Below are positions 11,610-21,866 of a DNA stretch of 64,000 nucleotides, one piece after another. Under the pieces are notes generated by a model. That model did no database searches, had not been told where the DNA came from, and saw nothing but the letters and a program-made list of their open reading frames with translations. The position numbers and the translations under genes are program-made. Position 1 is the first letter of the stretch. Every line of letters begins with the position of its first letter. This stretch comes from Bilabrum cf. latius (Eukaryota; Bigyra: Bicosoecida; Bigyra; Bicosoecida). The stretch spans positions 1,240,001-1,304,000 of the forward strand of contig OZ237743.1 of assembly GCA_965178125.1 (NCBI GenBank). Direction: 5' to 3'.

Positions 11610-11977
11610 GGTTTCTTCCCCTGGAGAGGCTGGCTTGCAGCTGCCAGCTGCCAGGGCGCACGAGGCATGACTCAGACTCGGTGTGCCGCCGCCGCCGATC
11701 CGGATGGCATCGGATTAGATCTAGGCTATATGGGAAGCAAAGGAGGAACGAATCCTTCTCCTCCCCCCTTTTCTTTGTATGGCGGTTGGATTGCACGGGA
11801 GTGCAGTGCAGTGCAGATGCCAAATGCCAATTATCTCACACCACAGATTTAGCGCGATATCGGCACAGACAGCCAGCGAACGAGCCACGGAGGAGTACTC
11901 AGGCGTGATATCACCCTCTCTCTATAAAAATCAGACAGACAAAGAAACAGCTTGGGGCTGCAAGAAAGTGTCGCGAC
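11610..11977. other. Convergent intergenic spacer
   Basis: Contains the 3' flanks of the GT34-like gene and of SRP54. An A/T-rich stretch (tctctctataaaaatc) lies near 11916. No gene is seen. Confidence 0.5.
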
Positions 11978-13753
11978 TCACCTTCGCCTGCCCCCACCGC
12001 CCATCTTTCGCTTCATGGCCTTGCGCATCGCCGCCACATTCGGCATGCCCCCTGCCCCGCCCCCGCCCAGCATCCCGGCCAGGGCACTCATGTCCGGCAT
12101 GCCCCCTGCACCCGCACCCGCGCCCCCCGCGCCACCCCCCATCATGGCCTTGGCCATCTCCATGATGCCACCCCCCCCGCCCCCCTGCATCATCTTCTGC
12201 AACCCAGCCATGCCCCCGGGCATGCCGCCGGCGCCCCCAGTTGCCGGCCCCTTGCCGCCCTTGCCCCCAGCGCCCCCCTCCATCGCCTGCATCATCTTCA
12301 TCATGTTCCCCACGCCCCCCATCCGCTGCAGCACCTCGGGGTTGCCCCCGAATGCCTTGGCCAGCTGCTGCTGCACGGCCCTCGGGTCCCTCTTCATCTG
12401 CGACTTGAGCGCCGCTTCATTCTGCAGCAGCTTGCTCTGCTTGAGGCCCTGCATCAGGCTGCCCATCTGCCGGGCCATGTCCACCATCTGCACGATGGTC
12501 TGGATCGGGTGCCCGGACCCGATGGCGATTCGCATGCACCTCGAGTGGTCCAGGGCAGAGCCCAGGTCGGCCTCAAGCTCTTTGTGCGTCAGCGAGTCGA
12601 GGATGATGGTGAACCGCTTCAAGTGCGCCGTGGGGTCGGCACCGGCGGGCGCGTTTGCCATCATCTGCGACATGCCTGGGATCATGCCGACCATCTTTGA
12701 CAAGCTGCCCATGCCTGTGAGCTGGTCCATCAGCTGCTTGAAGTCCTTCAGGCACAGCTTCTTGCCCTTGATCATTGTCTTGCGCATGTCCTCCATCGCC
12801 TTCTCGTCCATCGTCTCACGCACCGTCTCGGCCAGCCCCGCGAGGTCACCCCGCCCCAGCAGCTTGTTGACGAACCGCTTCGGGTCGAACGGGTCCAGGG
12901 CGTCGAAGTGTTCCCCTGAGCCCGTGAACGCCACCGGGCTGCCGGTCGCGATCACGGCAGACAGGGCACCCCCGCCCTTTGCGTGTCCGTCTAGCTTGGT
13001 GATCACCACGCTGCCCACCGCCACGGAGGCCTTGAAGGCGGCTGCCTGCGCCTGGGCCGACTGCCCGATGGTGGAATCCATGACGAAGACCACGTCGTCG
13101 GGGTCCACGGCCTGGTGTATGTCCTCCATCTCCTCGAAGAGGGCTTCTTCTTGCTGGTGCCGCCCCGACGTGTCCACGATGATGAGGTCGAAGCCCTCCT
13201 TGCGGAAGGCCTCCACGCCCTCCTTGGCGATCTTCACCGGGTCCGGCTGGCTGTAGGAGCCGTAGTAGGGGACGTGCAGCTTCTGCGCGTTCTGCTTGAG
13301 CTGGTCAAATGCGCCCGCTCGGAACGTGTCGGCGCACACCATGCCCACCTTCCACTTGCGCTGCTTGTAGTAGTTCGCATACTTGGCCACCGTTGTCGTC
13401 TTGCCGGCTCCCTGCAGGCCTACAAACATGATCACGTTGCCACCTTTCTTCTTTTTCTTTGGTTTGTACGGCTCTGTTCCCGGATCTAGCATCTGAACCA
13501 AGCCATTGAACACTGCTTGCTCCACCAGTCTCGCAGTCTGCACACCAGGAGCACTTCGTGCGGCTACCTCGCTTTTTACGCTTCGCCGCAGCTGGGCCAC
13601 TGTGTGTGCATTAACATCTCCCATCACAAGGGCGCGGCAGATTTCGCCGAGGACGGAATCCACAAGCTTTGCCTCTTCCTCCTCAGTTTCCGTGGGTCTT
13701 TGCAGGGAAGCAAGTGCAGACGTGATCTGCGACCCAAGCCCCGAAAGCACCAT
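11978..13753 (-). CDS. SRP54: Signal recognition particle 54 kDa protein
   Basis: GTPase of the signal recognition particle; binds signal sequences and 7S RNA and docks ribosomes at the ER. It has 591 residues, with the N domain (starting MVLSGLGSQITSALASLQ, the usual start), the G domain and the Met-rich M domain in order. GTPase motifs visible are GLQGAGKTTT (P-loop), DTFRAGAFDQL, DTSGRHQQE and TKLDGHAKGGG. The M domain has the GMGSLSKMVGMIPGM block, then a long Gly/Met-rich tail ending in basic residues. The frame has no TAG. The stop TGA overlaps a donor-like AAG|GTGAGT at 11975-11981, so a short further exon cannot be excluded. Intronless as annotated. Firm assignment. Confidence 0.96.
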   Translation of the reverse strand: MVLSGLGSQITSALASLQRPTETEEEEAKLVDSVLGEICRALVMGDVNAHTVAQLRRSVKSEVAARSAPGVQTARLVEQAVFNGLVQMLDPGTEPYKPKKKKKGGNVIMFVGLQGAGKTTTVAKYANYYKQRKWKVGMVCADTFRAGAFDQLKQNAQKLHVPYYGSYSQPDPVKIAKEGVEAFRKEGFDLIIVDTSGRHQQEEALFEEMEDIHQAVDPDDVVFVMDSTIGQSAQAQAAAFKASVAVGSVVITKLDGHAKGGGALSAVIATGSPVAFTGSGEHFDALDPFDPKRFVNKLLGRGDLAGLAETVRETMDEKAMEDMRKTMIKGKKLCLKDFKQLMDQLTGMGSLSKMVGMIPGMSQMMANAPAGADPTAHLKRFTIILDSLTHKELEADLGSALDHSRCMRIAIGSGHPIQTIVQMVDMARQMGSLMQGLKQSKLLQNEAALKSQMKRDPRAVQQQLAKAFGGNPEVLQRMGGVGNMMKMMQAMEGGAGGKGGKGPATGGAGGMPGGMAGLQKMMQGGGGGGIMEMAKAMMGGGAGGAGAGAGGMPDMSALAGMLGGGGAGGMPNVAAMRKAMKRKMGGGGRRR

Positions 13754-13972
13754 GGTAATCAGTCAACAATGCGGGAAATAGAAAAAGCCTCAAGAAACAA
13801 AACTGCGCTTGCTGTGCGGCTGGCCGGTCAGACAGCTGGTGGTTGCGGAACATGAAGGTTCTCGTGATGTCGCCGCGCATTTCATCCTTGTAACGTTATA
13901 GTATAAACAAAATCTGGATTACAGCCGCGGCAGCGCACCCAAATCCGGATCACCTCCTGAAAAGCAAGCAAC
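13754..13972. promoter_or_regulatory. Shared divergent promoter region of SRP54 and ATP synthase delta
   Basis: Only 219 bp separate the two divergent start codons, so both promoters must lie here or inside the genes. I see no clear TATA box. Confidence 0.4.
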
Positions 13973-14488
13973 ATGGCCATGGCGCGCTCCTCCCGCAGCA
14001 TCATGTCCGCTGTACGATCTGTTGCCGCTTCTGGGTCCCGGCGCTGGTTGTCTGCAGCTGCCGCTGACGCCAAGAACGACGAGCTAGTGTTCACGCTTTC
14101 GGTGCCTAGCCGCTCTTTGGTTAACAATCGCACCGTCAAGCGAGTGACCGTGCCCGCCGCTGAGGGAGAGCTTGGTTTGGAAAAGGATGGCCCAGCCAGC
14201 CTTTTGGAGCTGCGCCCGGGCATCGTGGATGTGCTGAACGAGGATGACAGCAGCGATAAGTGGTTCATCCCCGGTGGCTTTGCCTTCTACAACCCCGACA
14301 ACACGCTGGCCGTGTCTACACCGGAGGGAGTGTCCGTAGATGAGATTGATGAGGACGCGATCAAGACTGAGCTGACCCAGTGGCAGGCGAAGCTTGCCTC
14401 TGCCGAGACGGGCTCCAAGGAGGAGGCCGAGGCGACGATCGTGGTGGACATGTACCGCGAGCTGCAGGCATCCATGGGCCGCCTGTGA
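13973..14488 (+). CDS. ATP5F1D: Mitochondrial F1 ATP synthase delta subunit (bacterial epsilon homologue)
   Basis: Central-stalk subunit of F1Fo ATP synthase. The product is 171 residues, a normal length. Residues 1-30 (Arg/Ser/Ala-rich, MAMARSSRSIMSAVRSVAAS) form a mitochondrial targeting sequence. Next comes the beta-sandwich domain, with LVFTLSVPSRSL, VTVPAAEGELGL and LLELRPGIVDVLNEDD, then a two-helix C-terminal region. Single exon, stop TGA, no in-frame TAG. Start at the first ATG, preceded by a short spacer to divergent SRP54. The paralogous possibility, a plastid epsilon subunit, is less likely given the presequence. Confidence 0.92.
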   Translation: MAMARSSRSIMSAVRSVAASGSRRWLSAAAADAKNDELVFTLSVPSRSLVNNRTVKRVTVPAAEGELGLEKDGPASLLELRPGIVDVLNEDDSSDKWFIPGGFAFYNPDNTLAVSTPEGVSVDEIDEDAIKTELTQWQAKLASAETGSKEEAEATIVVDMYRELQASMGRL

Positions 14489-14711
14489 GCATTGGCTGGT
14501 GAAATGCTTGTGCTTGGGACTCCTGTGATGTGCTGCTGGAGCTGGGGGCCTTGGGGAAGCGTGGCAGCAGCTCATTGGGGTGCACCTGAACGAGGTGGAT
14601 TGCTGGATGGATGGATGGAAATTACTATAACAGAAAATATTCCCGACTTACGAGCCATCGTTTCAACCTTTTGATGCATGCGAAACATTCCAGGAAGTGT
14701 CCTTTTCTCTC

Positions 14712-16714
14712 TTATTCCGTCTCAAGCATGCTCGCCCAACCCTCGGCCACCCTCGCCACTGCCTCGCTGCAGACGGCGGGCGTTTCTGCCACAACCTTGT
14801 ACCTGCACCGACCGTCCTCCCGCACAGACACGATGCCTCGCCGGGCCCCGCCGCACCTCAGCTGCACAAGCGCCACCCGCCGCGCCCCCGGGAGCGCCGG
14901 CCGCGGCCCCGCCCCTGTCGCCACCCACGCCCTCCAGTCCTCGTTGGCCCAGGCAAGCTCCCGCCTGGCCTGCTGCCCCATTTCCTCCCTCTCCCCCGCA
15001 CCGGGGGCATAGGGGTCCCTTCCGTCCCCGTCCACCCACACCCCCCCATCCCTCAGGTCCTCCTCACCCGGGGAACAGTTGTCCCCCCCGTCCATCAGCA
15101 GCACGATCCCGTCCAGGCCCGCCCTCCGCATGGACCAGGGGCCCAGGGCAGCGGCCCCGTCCCCCTCGAAATCGGGAGACACGCGCCAGGAGCCCGGACC
15201 AGACACATCTCCAACACCACCACCAACACCATCACTGGCCCCGTTCCCGTTCCCGTCGCTGCTGCTGTTCCGGTTAAGCAGGGGGCTCAACGCGGCTGCG
15301 GGTGCCAGCCCCAGGGACCCGAAGAGGGCCGCTCGGGGCACAGAGGCACGATGCGAGCGCCACGCCAGCGGAACCTAAGGGGGCGCCGCGCCATTCTCTG
15401 CGCCTGCCGATGCCGTGGACTGCGTGCCGCGCTTGGCCGCGCCGTCTGACGCAATGAGACCTCGCGGGCCGTGGTTCCGCACGCGCTCCGCCGCGCGGCG
15501 CCGCCATTGGTCGCGCAGGCGCTGCGCCTGGGCGAGCTGCTTGCCCGACGGAACCGGCAGCGCACTGGGGTCTTCTTTCGGCTCCGAGTCGGCGCCATCA
15601 TCACCGCCATCGCTCCTGCGCCTCTTTCTCTTGTTCCCTCGACCCCTGTTCCCCCCGGGCCCGAACCGCGCCCCCGCCGGGGGCTCCTCACCGCGGGCGA
15701 GCGCCTTGCTGCCGGCACTCCCGTCACCCTCGCCCACCGCCTCTGCCGCGGCACGGGCGGCCTTCGGGCCCAGCATCCACCTGGCCATCGGCGGGGAGCC
15801 CTGCTGCTCGGGTGCTACCGCCAGCGGTCCCTATCCCTGTCCCAGTCCCAGGTTCGGCCCTGCGGCCATCCAGGCGTGCAGCAGGACAGGCGGGGCGGGG
15901 ACGGGGTCCCGCGTGGCCCCCAGGTCGGGGGATGACGAGTGCAGGAACAGGCCCGACCACTCCCCCAGTGTGGCGGGGCGCGTGCCAGGCTCGGGGTCGG
16001 GGCCTGTCGCGGGAGGCTGCTCCTTCTCCTGCCCTTGCTCCTGCTGCTCGTCTGCTCCAAGGCTCGCCCCCACCTCGGTCTGGTTGTTCTCTGGGGCGGT
16101 CCACCCCCTGGGCACCTCCCACTGCGTGAGGTTCCGCAGCCAGCAGAGCTCGAAGACCTGCGGGGGCGTGCCCGATTCCGCGGCGCCCCCCTTGACGGCC
16201 TTGGCGGGGAGGGCGGGAGTGCGGACGCAGGGCTCCTCCCACAGCAGCGGCCACAGGGCGGCATCCGGGCCCCAGCGAGACGCGTACAGCGAGGCAATGC
16301 CCCGGTGGGACTGCGCGGCGAACGCGGCCGATTCCACGGCGCGCTGGTGCGCCAGCCGAGCCGAGTGCATCTTTGCAGGGGTCTTGGCTTTCCGGATCGC
16401 TCGCCTTGCCTTTCCCATGGCATCCATGGCCTCTTTTACGCCGTCGTGCGAGCGCTGTATGGTTGATTGCAAGCTTTTTTGCGTTCTGGCTGCCTGCTGC
16501 AGGCGGTCGGACGGGCTGCTCAAGGATGCCCACGCCTCGGCTCCTTCGCGGTGCGCCCTGGCAAATTCCCTCAGCCACGCAACATGATTCCTCCCAGCTT
16601 CCGCACATTCGGACTACTCCACTGAGCAAATATGATCAGGATCAGTGGGTTTTTCCTAGTAGCAGCCACAGCAGCCCAAAATGCCATACCCATCTGGTGC
16701 GCCATCCGTGCCAT
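14712..16714 (-). CDS. Hypothetical protein with Lys/Arg-rich and coiled-coil segments
   Basis: Not recognised. I join exon 1 (complement of 16690-16714, ATG at 16714) to exon 2 (14712-16621) over a 68-nt GT-AG intron; the phase fits and gives 644 residues. The N-terminal third is helical and charged (KSLQSTIQRSHDGVKEAMDA). The motif WLRNLTQWEVPRGW resembles the second half of a WW domain. A middle segment holds a basic NKRKRRRS patch that could be a nuclear localisation signal. The C-terminus is compact (RRVALVQLRCGGARRGIVSV). TAG is in frame three times (near 16613, 15831 and 15375). It ends at TAA, one of only two genes to do so; reading on through that TAA would run antisense into the ATP synthase gene, which supports TAA as a stop. 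Confidence 0.65.
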
Positions 16715-17014
16715 CTGAGGCGAACGCTACGCCGCCGCTAGAGGATAACTGGCACACCTGCTCTGCGCGTGGCAAGGATACGTGTATTAGTATGATTAGT
16801 GTGAACAGGAACGACCCTGACATGTCCGGTACTCCCAGAATAGGACTGTTTTAAGGCTCATCCGTGAGCCCACGTGTATTTCCGGCTCCGAGCCAGGCCC
16901 GGACACGTGCACTCAAAATGTGTGGTTTGCGATCTTATTGCTTCATTCGTTAATCGAGCACACCACAAACACCCACCAACGAAACCTGTGTCATAGTTTC
17001 TGCCCAACCCTCCC
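16715..17014. other. Intergenic spacer between two leftward genes
   Basis: About 300 bp, less GC-rich than the genes. No gene seen. Confidence 0.4.
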
Positions 17015-18350
17015 TCAGAAGGCCCCGGAGTCCTTGCTCGAGTCGAACTGCGTCATGCTCGCGTCGTGGCCCTCGAGTGACTGCGCCCCACCCCCCCCTC
17101 CCGCCACGTCCACCGCCACCGACCGCAGGCTGGACGCATTGTAGCTCCTGATCCTGTCCTTTTCGTGCCTCAGCATGCGTGGCGAGAGCCTGTCAGGGCC
17201 CTTCTCCAGCTCCTTGTGCGTCGCGTCCAGCTGCTCGGGGGTGCACACCAGCACGGTGGGTCTCTGCCTCGTGATGGCAGATGCCACCTAAAAGGCGTCG
17301 AAGGAGCGGCCCGGCAGCAGGAGCTTGGCCCCCGCCTGCAGGGCGCCCAGGCAAACGCCCAGCATGGTGGCTGACGAGTGCATGGGGGCCGTGACCAGCA
17401 CGACATCCTGTGCGGTCAGACCCAGAGCCTTGGCACCCTTCCCCGCGAGGTCCATGGCACCGGCCTGGGAGACCGACTCGCCCCAGCGGATCCCGCCGCT
17501 CCCATCTGAGTGCCCTGCCGTGTACAGCGGCGCGCTGACGTCGACGAACGGTGCTACCCGGGGGAGGGGGCACGGCGCGGCGTGGTACACGGGCATCTGG
17601 AAAAACCCGAGGAATCCGTTCACTTCCCGCGGGTGGGAGGCATCGAACACGTACCGAAGGTTCGGCAGGTCCTGCGACTGCACCACCCCCGTGGAAGAGA
17701 ACCTCTCGTGCATCCTCAGCGTGGGGCAAGCGGCCCCCTCCAGCCCGGGCACCTGGCCCATGGCCTGGACCCCAGGACCCGGAGCCACAAGTTCCTGCGC
17801 CCGGTCCTTCCCCCCGCAGCGCGCCCGGCCCACGAGCAGTCCCCTGGACCCGCGCTCCCCGAGTGCCTGGTTGACGGCAGAGGCCGGCAGGTCCCCGTCG
17901 AGCCCCGTGACATGGGCCCCCGTGTGGGCTGCTCCCAGCACGGCCATGAGGGTCTCCACCTCTGTGGGCCCCGTCCAGGTCAGCATCTCGGCGCCGTTCT
18001 TGAAGCCGTACTCCAGCAGCCCCCTGGCGGTCGCGCTCACGTGTTCCCTGGTCTCATCCCTGCCCCACTTGTGCTGCTCGGTGCCCGCGCTCACGAAGAG
18101 CTGGTCCTTGAAGGGCCGCTGCTCAAGCAAGTCGTCCAGCATCGCGCCGATCGGGACGGAGGATGGACCGCTACCGTACAATGCAGATTCAGGAGTGCGG
18201 TCGTTAGCCGCTGCAAAGAAAAAAGGAGAGGGGGAGGGAGGTGGTAGCGAATCAATAGCAAGTGGAGCAGCAGCACAGCTGCGGGCAAAATTCCGGATTG
18301 GCGCTCTCACCAGCGGCACGTGGACGGTGCCTTGCCTATCTTGCGCTCAT
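17015..18350 (-). CDS. Divergent AMP-binding (acyl-CoA synthetase-like) protein lacking the C-terminal domain
   Basis: Looks like the N-terminal part of a fatty acyl-CoA synthetase, 411 residues against 550-650 for active enzymes. Exon 1 is complement of 18311-18350 and exon 2 complement of 17015-18210, joined at GT-AG in phase. Family features are the early ESALYGSGPSSVPIG, GLLEYGFKNGAEMLTWTGPT and the late LGALQAGAKLLLPGRSFDAF block. The ATP-binding P-loop is degenerate: YTAGHSDGSGG replaces the usual YTSGTTGxPKG, and the catalytic C-terminal subdomain with its Lys is absent. TAG is in frame twice, in exon 1 (SAR-TAG-A) and after SFDAF at 17285-17287, inside a helix where relatives have polar or small residues. 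Ends in TGA. It may be a pseudoenzyme or a decaying copy of an ACSF2-like gene. Confidence 0.7.
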
Positions 18351-18954
18351 CGAGGGGTGAGCGGGCTACCAAGGGACATACGTATCTTTCGCCTTGTAGG
18401 ACGGCACTACCGATGCGGAGCTCGCCGCTGAGCTGGACACAGCTCGTCCTGCGAACATTCAGAAGTCAAACGGAACAGAGGACAGCGTATTCAATTCAAA
18501 TATAACATACGGACGAGATGGTAATCCTTGCATGCCGCAACATGCGACCGCGAGAGGCCATCCAAAGCAGGATAGAGAAAGGATGCCCCCGCTGGAGCGC
18601 TCCGTGCCTCCAGAGAGGATCTCTCACGTCTGGCCAGCTGCAATGAGGTATGAACAACAGATCGAGAGACCCTGCTGACCTTTTGCATCTCGCTAGAGCT
18701 GCAAACTGGCCTATGAGGCAATATCATGCAGCAGACAAAATGCAGACGCAGCGGGTAGCGTGTACATTTAGATGCTTCTCGAGTCGTACGCTCTACACGT
18801 CTTGCAGCTGCAACTACGCTCAGTTTTCCTAAAAATTGCAAGTGCTAGTATACGTTGTATAGGTGCACGGCTGCCAGCTCTAGCTGATTTTCTTGGAAGG
18901 CCTTGATCGCGCATCAGAACACTAGGTCCGGCTGCTTTGACACTGTCCATTGGG
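18351..18954. other. Divergent intergenic spacer
   Basis: Holds the 5' flanks of the AMP-binding-like gene and the giant rightward gene. The frame of the rightward gene is open back to an in-frame TGA near 18904, so an upstream exon joined after 18920 is possible. No gene is assigned. Confidence 0.4.
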
Positions 18955-21828
18955 ATGGCGTACAAGGCATTCTTGGCAGGGATGGTTTCCCCCGCTGCGT
19001 AGCACAAGGAAGTTCGACACGATCTCGAGCGGATGCAAAAGATGGGCCGAGTTCGGGTCGCTTAGGGAGCTTTTTCCAACCCGGGACTCGTGGTTACCAC
19101 GAGCCCGTTCAGCTCGCCGCAGCAATCACACGGAACACGCAGGCCCAGCAATGCACCCAATTCAGCGGGAAGCATAAATCCAGCGTATTCAAACGGCGCC
19201 TCTGCCCGGCCAGGGAGCCGGGGAGATTCACCCGCATCGCGCGGAAGCAGACGAGCATCCCGCCTGCCGTCGCCAGACGCGGGGACAGTCCCGCAACGGG
19301 GCAGAAACGGAAATGCAGACACCCCGCAGTCGCTCGCTAGCAATGGATCGCCATATGGAAGTGACCGCATGATGCTGCACGCGGCCGATGCGGCGCCCCA
19401 GGAGCGGTACCTGGCACCGGGCGCCCAGCGCGCCCGCTCCGAGGCACTTGCTCGCGGTGGCCCGCATGCGGCGGGGCCCAAGGCCCACGTGTACCCGGGG
19501 CAGAGCCCCCCGCCTCCGCCCCCGCCCCGTGGCCCCGCCACATCGCAGCCCGGCCCTCACGCTGGGTATGACGAGTGGATCCCGGCAACGAGGGACGAGG
19601 CAGAGCTGCTGCGGCGCATCCAGGAAGAAAAAGAGAAGCAGGAGGCGGCGCAGCAGCAGCTCGTGGCACTGGTGGGTGCATCGCACGGCGGTACGCCTCA
19701 CGGGTACACCCATCAGCGGGACGGCGATTGCAGACAAGGGAGTAGCAGGGGCAGCGGCGGAGGCGGAGGCGCGATGTCCGTGGCAGGAAGCACCGCGGGG
19801 AGCGTGGGCACGACAGGAAGGTTCCGCAGTGGTGCGCGGCGCCGTGGCACGGACCGCGGCTTGCGCGTCGGGTCCCCGCACTCGTCACCATCCCCCCCTG
19901 GATCCGGATCTGCGGGCCGGGCCAGCGTGACGGCCCCCCCGCTGGGCGTGGATGGCTCTGGGTATGGTTCTGGGTATGGCTCTGGGGTGGGGGAGCTGCG
20001 GGAGCTGCGGCGGCGGCTCCGTCGCACGAGCCAGCGGGTTGCAGAGCAAAGGCACGACATGACGGCGCAGGCGCGTGAGCTGCAGGCAGCCACGCGCGCG
20101 GCGGGGAGCGCCAGCAGCCAGCTGCTGCAGTCCTCGAGCGAGCTGCGGGAGTACAAGGAGAGGGTGGGGGAGCTGGCGGGACTGCTCCGGCAGGTGGCCG
20201 CCAGGGCCATGAGGGCGGACCCGTTGAGTCCCCGGGAGATGCACGAGCTGTCGGCCGCCGTGCAGCAGGCCATGCCCCCGAGCGGGGTCGGGGGGAATTC
20301 CCCAGGGGGCAGGCAGGGGGGCAGGAGGCAACCGCACTCGTCACACCAGCAGCGGTCGCCTCTGGGCGGTGCGGACGGGGCCGGCCCTAGACAGCCGTGG
20401 GGCGCCGGCCCTGGGCTGCGAGCGGGTGGCGCGGCGCCGAACGGTTCCGCAAGATCCCCCGGCGCGCGCACGCCCAGTCGCAGGCAGTACGGGCTGGGAT
20501 CGACGCAGCCGCAGCCCCCCAGGGCGCGCAGGGGACCGCTGATTGACGGTGGGGGCCCCAGGGGATCTCCCCTGGGACGGGAGGGGGCATCCCCTGACGT
20601 GTACGTGCCCCCGCGCCCCACGGCGTAGGGAAGCGGAACCAATGGGCAAATGCGCGGCGCCGGCTCGAGGGCAGACCTGGAGCGGGCCATGCGGGAGGGG
20701 CAGGAGGGGGACCTGGCGGTGCTGGGGGCCAGGGAGGAGCTGCTGGCGCTGGCGGTGGAGGCAGAGCGAGGGGCAAGGGCGGTGGAGGCAGCAGCCGCTG
20801 GTGTAGGAGGAGATGGGGGAGGAGCAGGGGTGCTGCCTCGCAGCGGGGGCAGCAGGCTGCCAGCAGTGGACGAGGACGAGAACGGGGAGGAGGAGATCGG
20901 GGCTGCAGGGGTCGGGGCAGCCGGACAGGAGCGCAAGGAGGGCGAGCACCAAGTGGGGGAACAATTGGGGGAACAAGGAAAGAACAAGGGGGATGAGAAA
21001 TACGGGGTGCTGGGAATGGAGGCTGGCATGGGCATGGCAGTTGGAGGAGAGGGGGGGCCTCATCAGCGGGGCAGCGGGTGGTCCCCCGCAGCAGAGGGGT
21101 CTCCCACCACGAGAGGCATCGCGAGGATGAGCGGTAGTCCGGGGGTGGGCCTGGGCGACGGGGGTCTTGGCAGGGGCAGGGTGGGCCTGAGCGGGAGTGT
21201 GGGGGTGCATCGCCCTGCAGTGTCGCCGCCAGTGAGGCCCATCCAGCGGCCGGGGCCCTCGCACTCGCCCCCACAGTCGGTCGCCCCCGCATCGAGCCGT
21301 CAGGGCGCATTGCATGGCGATGCAGGCGACGAGGCCGCCTCGGGCCTGTCGCCCATGCCCCGGCCAGAGCACGCGCGACCCGCCGCTCAGGTGGTCAGCC
21401 TGCCAGCCCACTACCAGCAGCAGCAGCAGCAGCCGGAGCCCCAGCACTATGGCGCCGGCAGCAGCCCGGTCTCCCCATCCCCATCCCCATCCCCATCCCC
21501 ATCGCCGTCCTCCTCGTCCCTGACATCCTCCTACGAGCGAGCATCTGCGCAGCGGGCCGCCCTGTCACTGGAGGATGCCAGCAGGATGGCAGCCGCGGAG
21601 GCAGCCGCAGAGGCGGAGGAGGCGCGTGCCAGGGAACAAATCGAGGCGGAGGGCCCGCTGTCCATGGGCGAGCGGGCGCGGGTGGCAGCGGGCAGGGACG
21701 CCAGGCCCAGGCATGAGGACCGAATCGATGGGGAGGGCGGCAGACCGCGGTACGTGGTGCCACCGCCCGTGGTGATCACTGGCCCTCAGGCGATGGAAAG
21801 AAGGAACATGCAGGAACAGCATGAACTG

Positions 21829-21866
<38 letters not shown>

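Noticed and set aside
11957-11980. A 24-nt intron at the end of SRP54
   Set aside because: GTGAGT and CAG ends are present, but the resulting extension has no family support and other introns here are 68 nt or longer.
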